A stretch of DNA of 64,000 nucleotides. Origin: Telopea speciosissima. Taxonomy: Eukaryota; Streptophyta; Magnoliopsida; Proteales; Proteaceae. Position numbers and translations under genes: made by a program. This document shows, in pieces, positions 63,813 to 64,000 of the stretch. The stretch lies in NCBI RefSeq assembly GCF_018873765.1, contig NC_057917.1, positions 55,238,464 through 55,302,463 on the forward strand, written 5' to 3'. Within the stretch, counting starts at the first letter, position 1. Each line of letters opens with the position of its first letter. The notes under the pieces were generated by a model. It was given only the letters and a program-made list of their open reading frames with translations. It did not search any database and had not been told where the DNA came from.

Positions 63813-64000
63813 TTTTTTTTTTGGATGAATAAATATATTACCATATGGTCCATACCCCAGGAGGGGGCAGGAAAAGAGGGGAAGGGATATACAAGGGAAA
63901 GAAAGGGGGGGGGGGGGAGAAACAACAAGCCACCTACGCAGAGGTGGAGGGAAATAAAATAGACAAATCCAGGCCCCAGGAGGCAGCGATATGCCTGTTC
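63813..64000 (-). mobile_element. L1-type LINE 3' end, running off the window
   Basis: The T-run at about 63813-63822 is a minus-strand poly-A tail. The adjoining sequence (ATTACCA...GGGGCAGG, TATACAAGGGAAAG, AGGAGGCAGCGATATGCCT) matches the LINE 3' end at 40672-40845 almost block for block. It continues beyond 64000. Confidence 0.8.

Overview
The window is nuclear DNA from a flowering plant. It holds spliced genes with plant-type GT-AG introns, a mitochondrial ATP synthase beta gene with an N-terminal presequence, a plant-specific DNA ligase 6 gene, plant Copia, Gypsy, L1-type and RTE-type retroelements, and an Au-type SINE. I cannot name the species. Gene density is very low: I support three host genes in 64 kb, and most of the rest is nested transposable elements.

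Host genes. (1) 14652-15539 (+): a one-exon Lys/Arg/Ser/His-rich FAM133-like nuclear protein. (2) 22171-17484 (-): mitochondrial ATP synthase subunit beta (ATP2), nine exons with matching splice phases that give an intact 559-residue protein. (3) 48498-25055 (-): the C-terminal catalytic half of DNA ligase 6 (LIG6), ten exons. Its introns have been inflated to as much as 12.8 kb by retroelements and MITEs, and its 5' part lies beyond the right edge or was not found.

Layout. 1-5850: AT-rich intergenic DNA with a possible SINE and a TRIM element. 5853-8142: a Mutator-like element carrying degraded acidic ORFs, a MITE, and a second MITE inside that one. 8146-11079: a Copia pol remnant between two LTR arms in inverted orientation. 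11900-13797: a decayed LINE with DUF4283, CCHC and zf-RVT relics. 14400-15540: FAM133-like gene. 17160-22550: ATP2, with an Au SINE in its last intron and three G-boxes upstream. 22560-25050: intergenic, with an RNase H pseudogene. 25055-48498: LIG6 with its intronic load of one Copia pol element, one nearly full LINE, a second LINE, several hAT-type MITEs, and a Copia-derived element containing a 417-bp nearly pure poly-C tract. 49158-64000: RTE fragments, more MITEs, a 3-kb solo LTR, a non-autonomous Gypsy element with both LTRs, two more LTRs of the same family, and the tail of another LINE.

The most interesting material is a set of three non-autonomous hAT-like families, here called A, B and C, with 14 copies recognised, most flanked by 8-bp target-site duplications. 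Family A is packed with GAGATCTCG palindromes. Family B has CATAGTTGTCAAGGCG-type termini and inserts into its own copies. Family C has TAAGGGTGTCAA termini, and each copy is filled with a different short motif. Families A and B share the terminal CATAGTT. Coordinates and duplications were read by eye from the sequence. Family assignments rest on recognised motifs, not on database searches.
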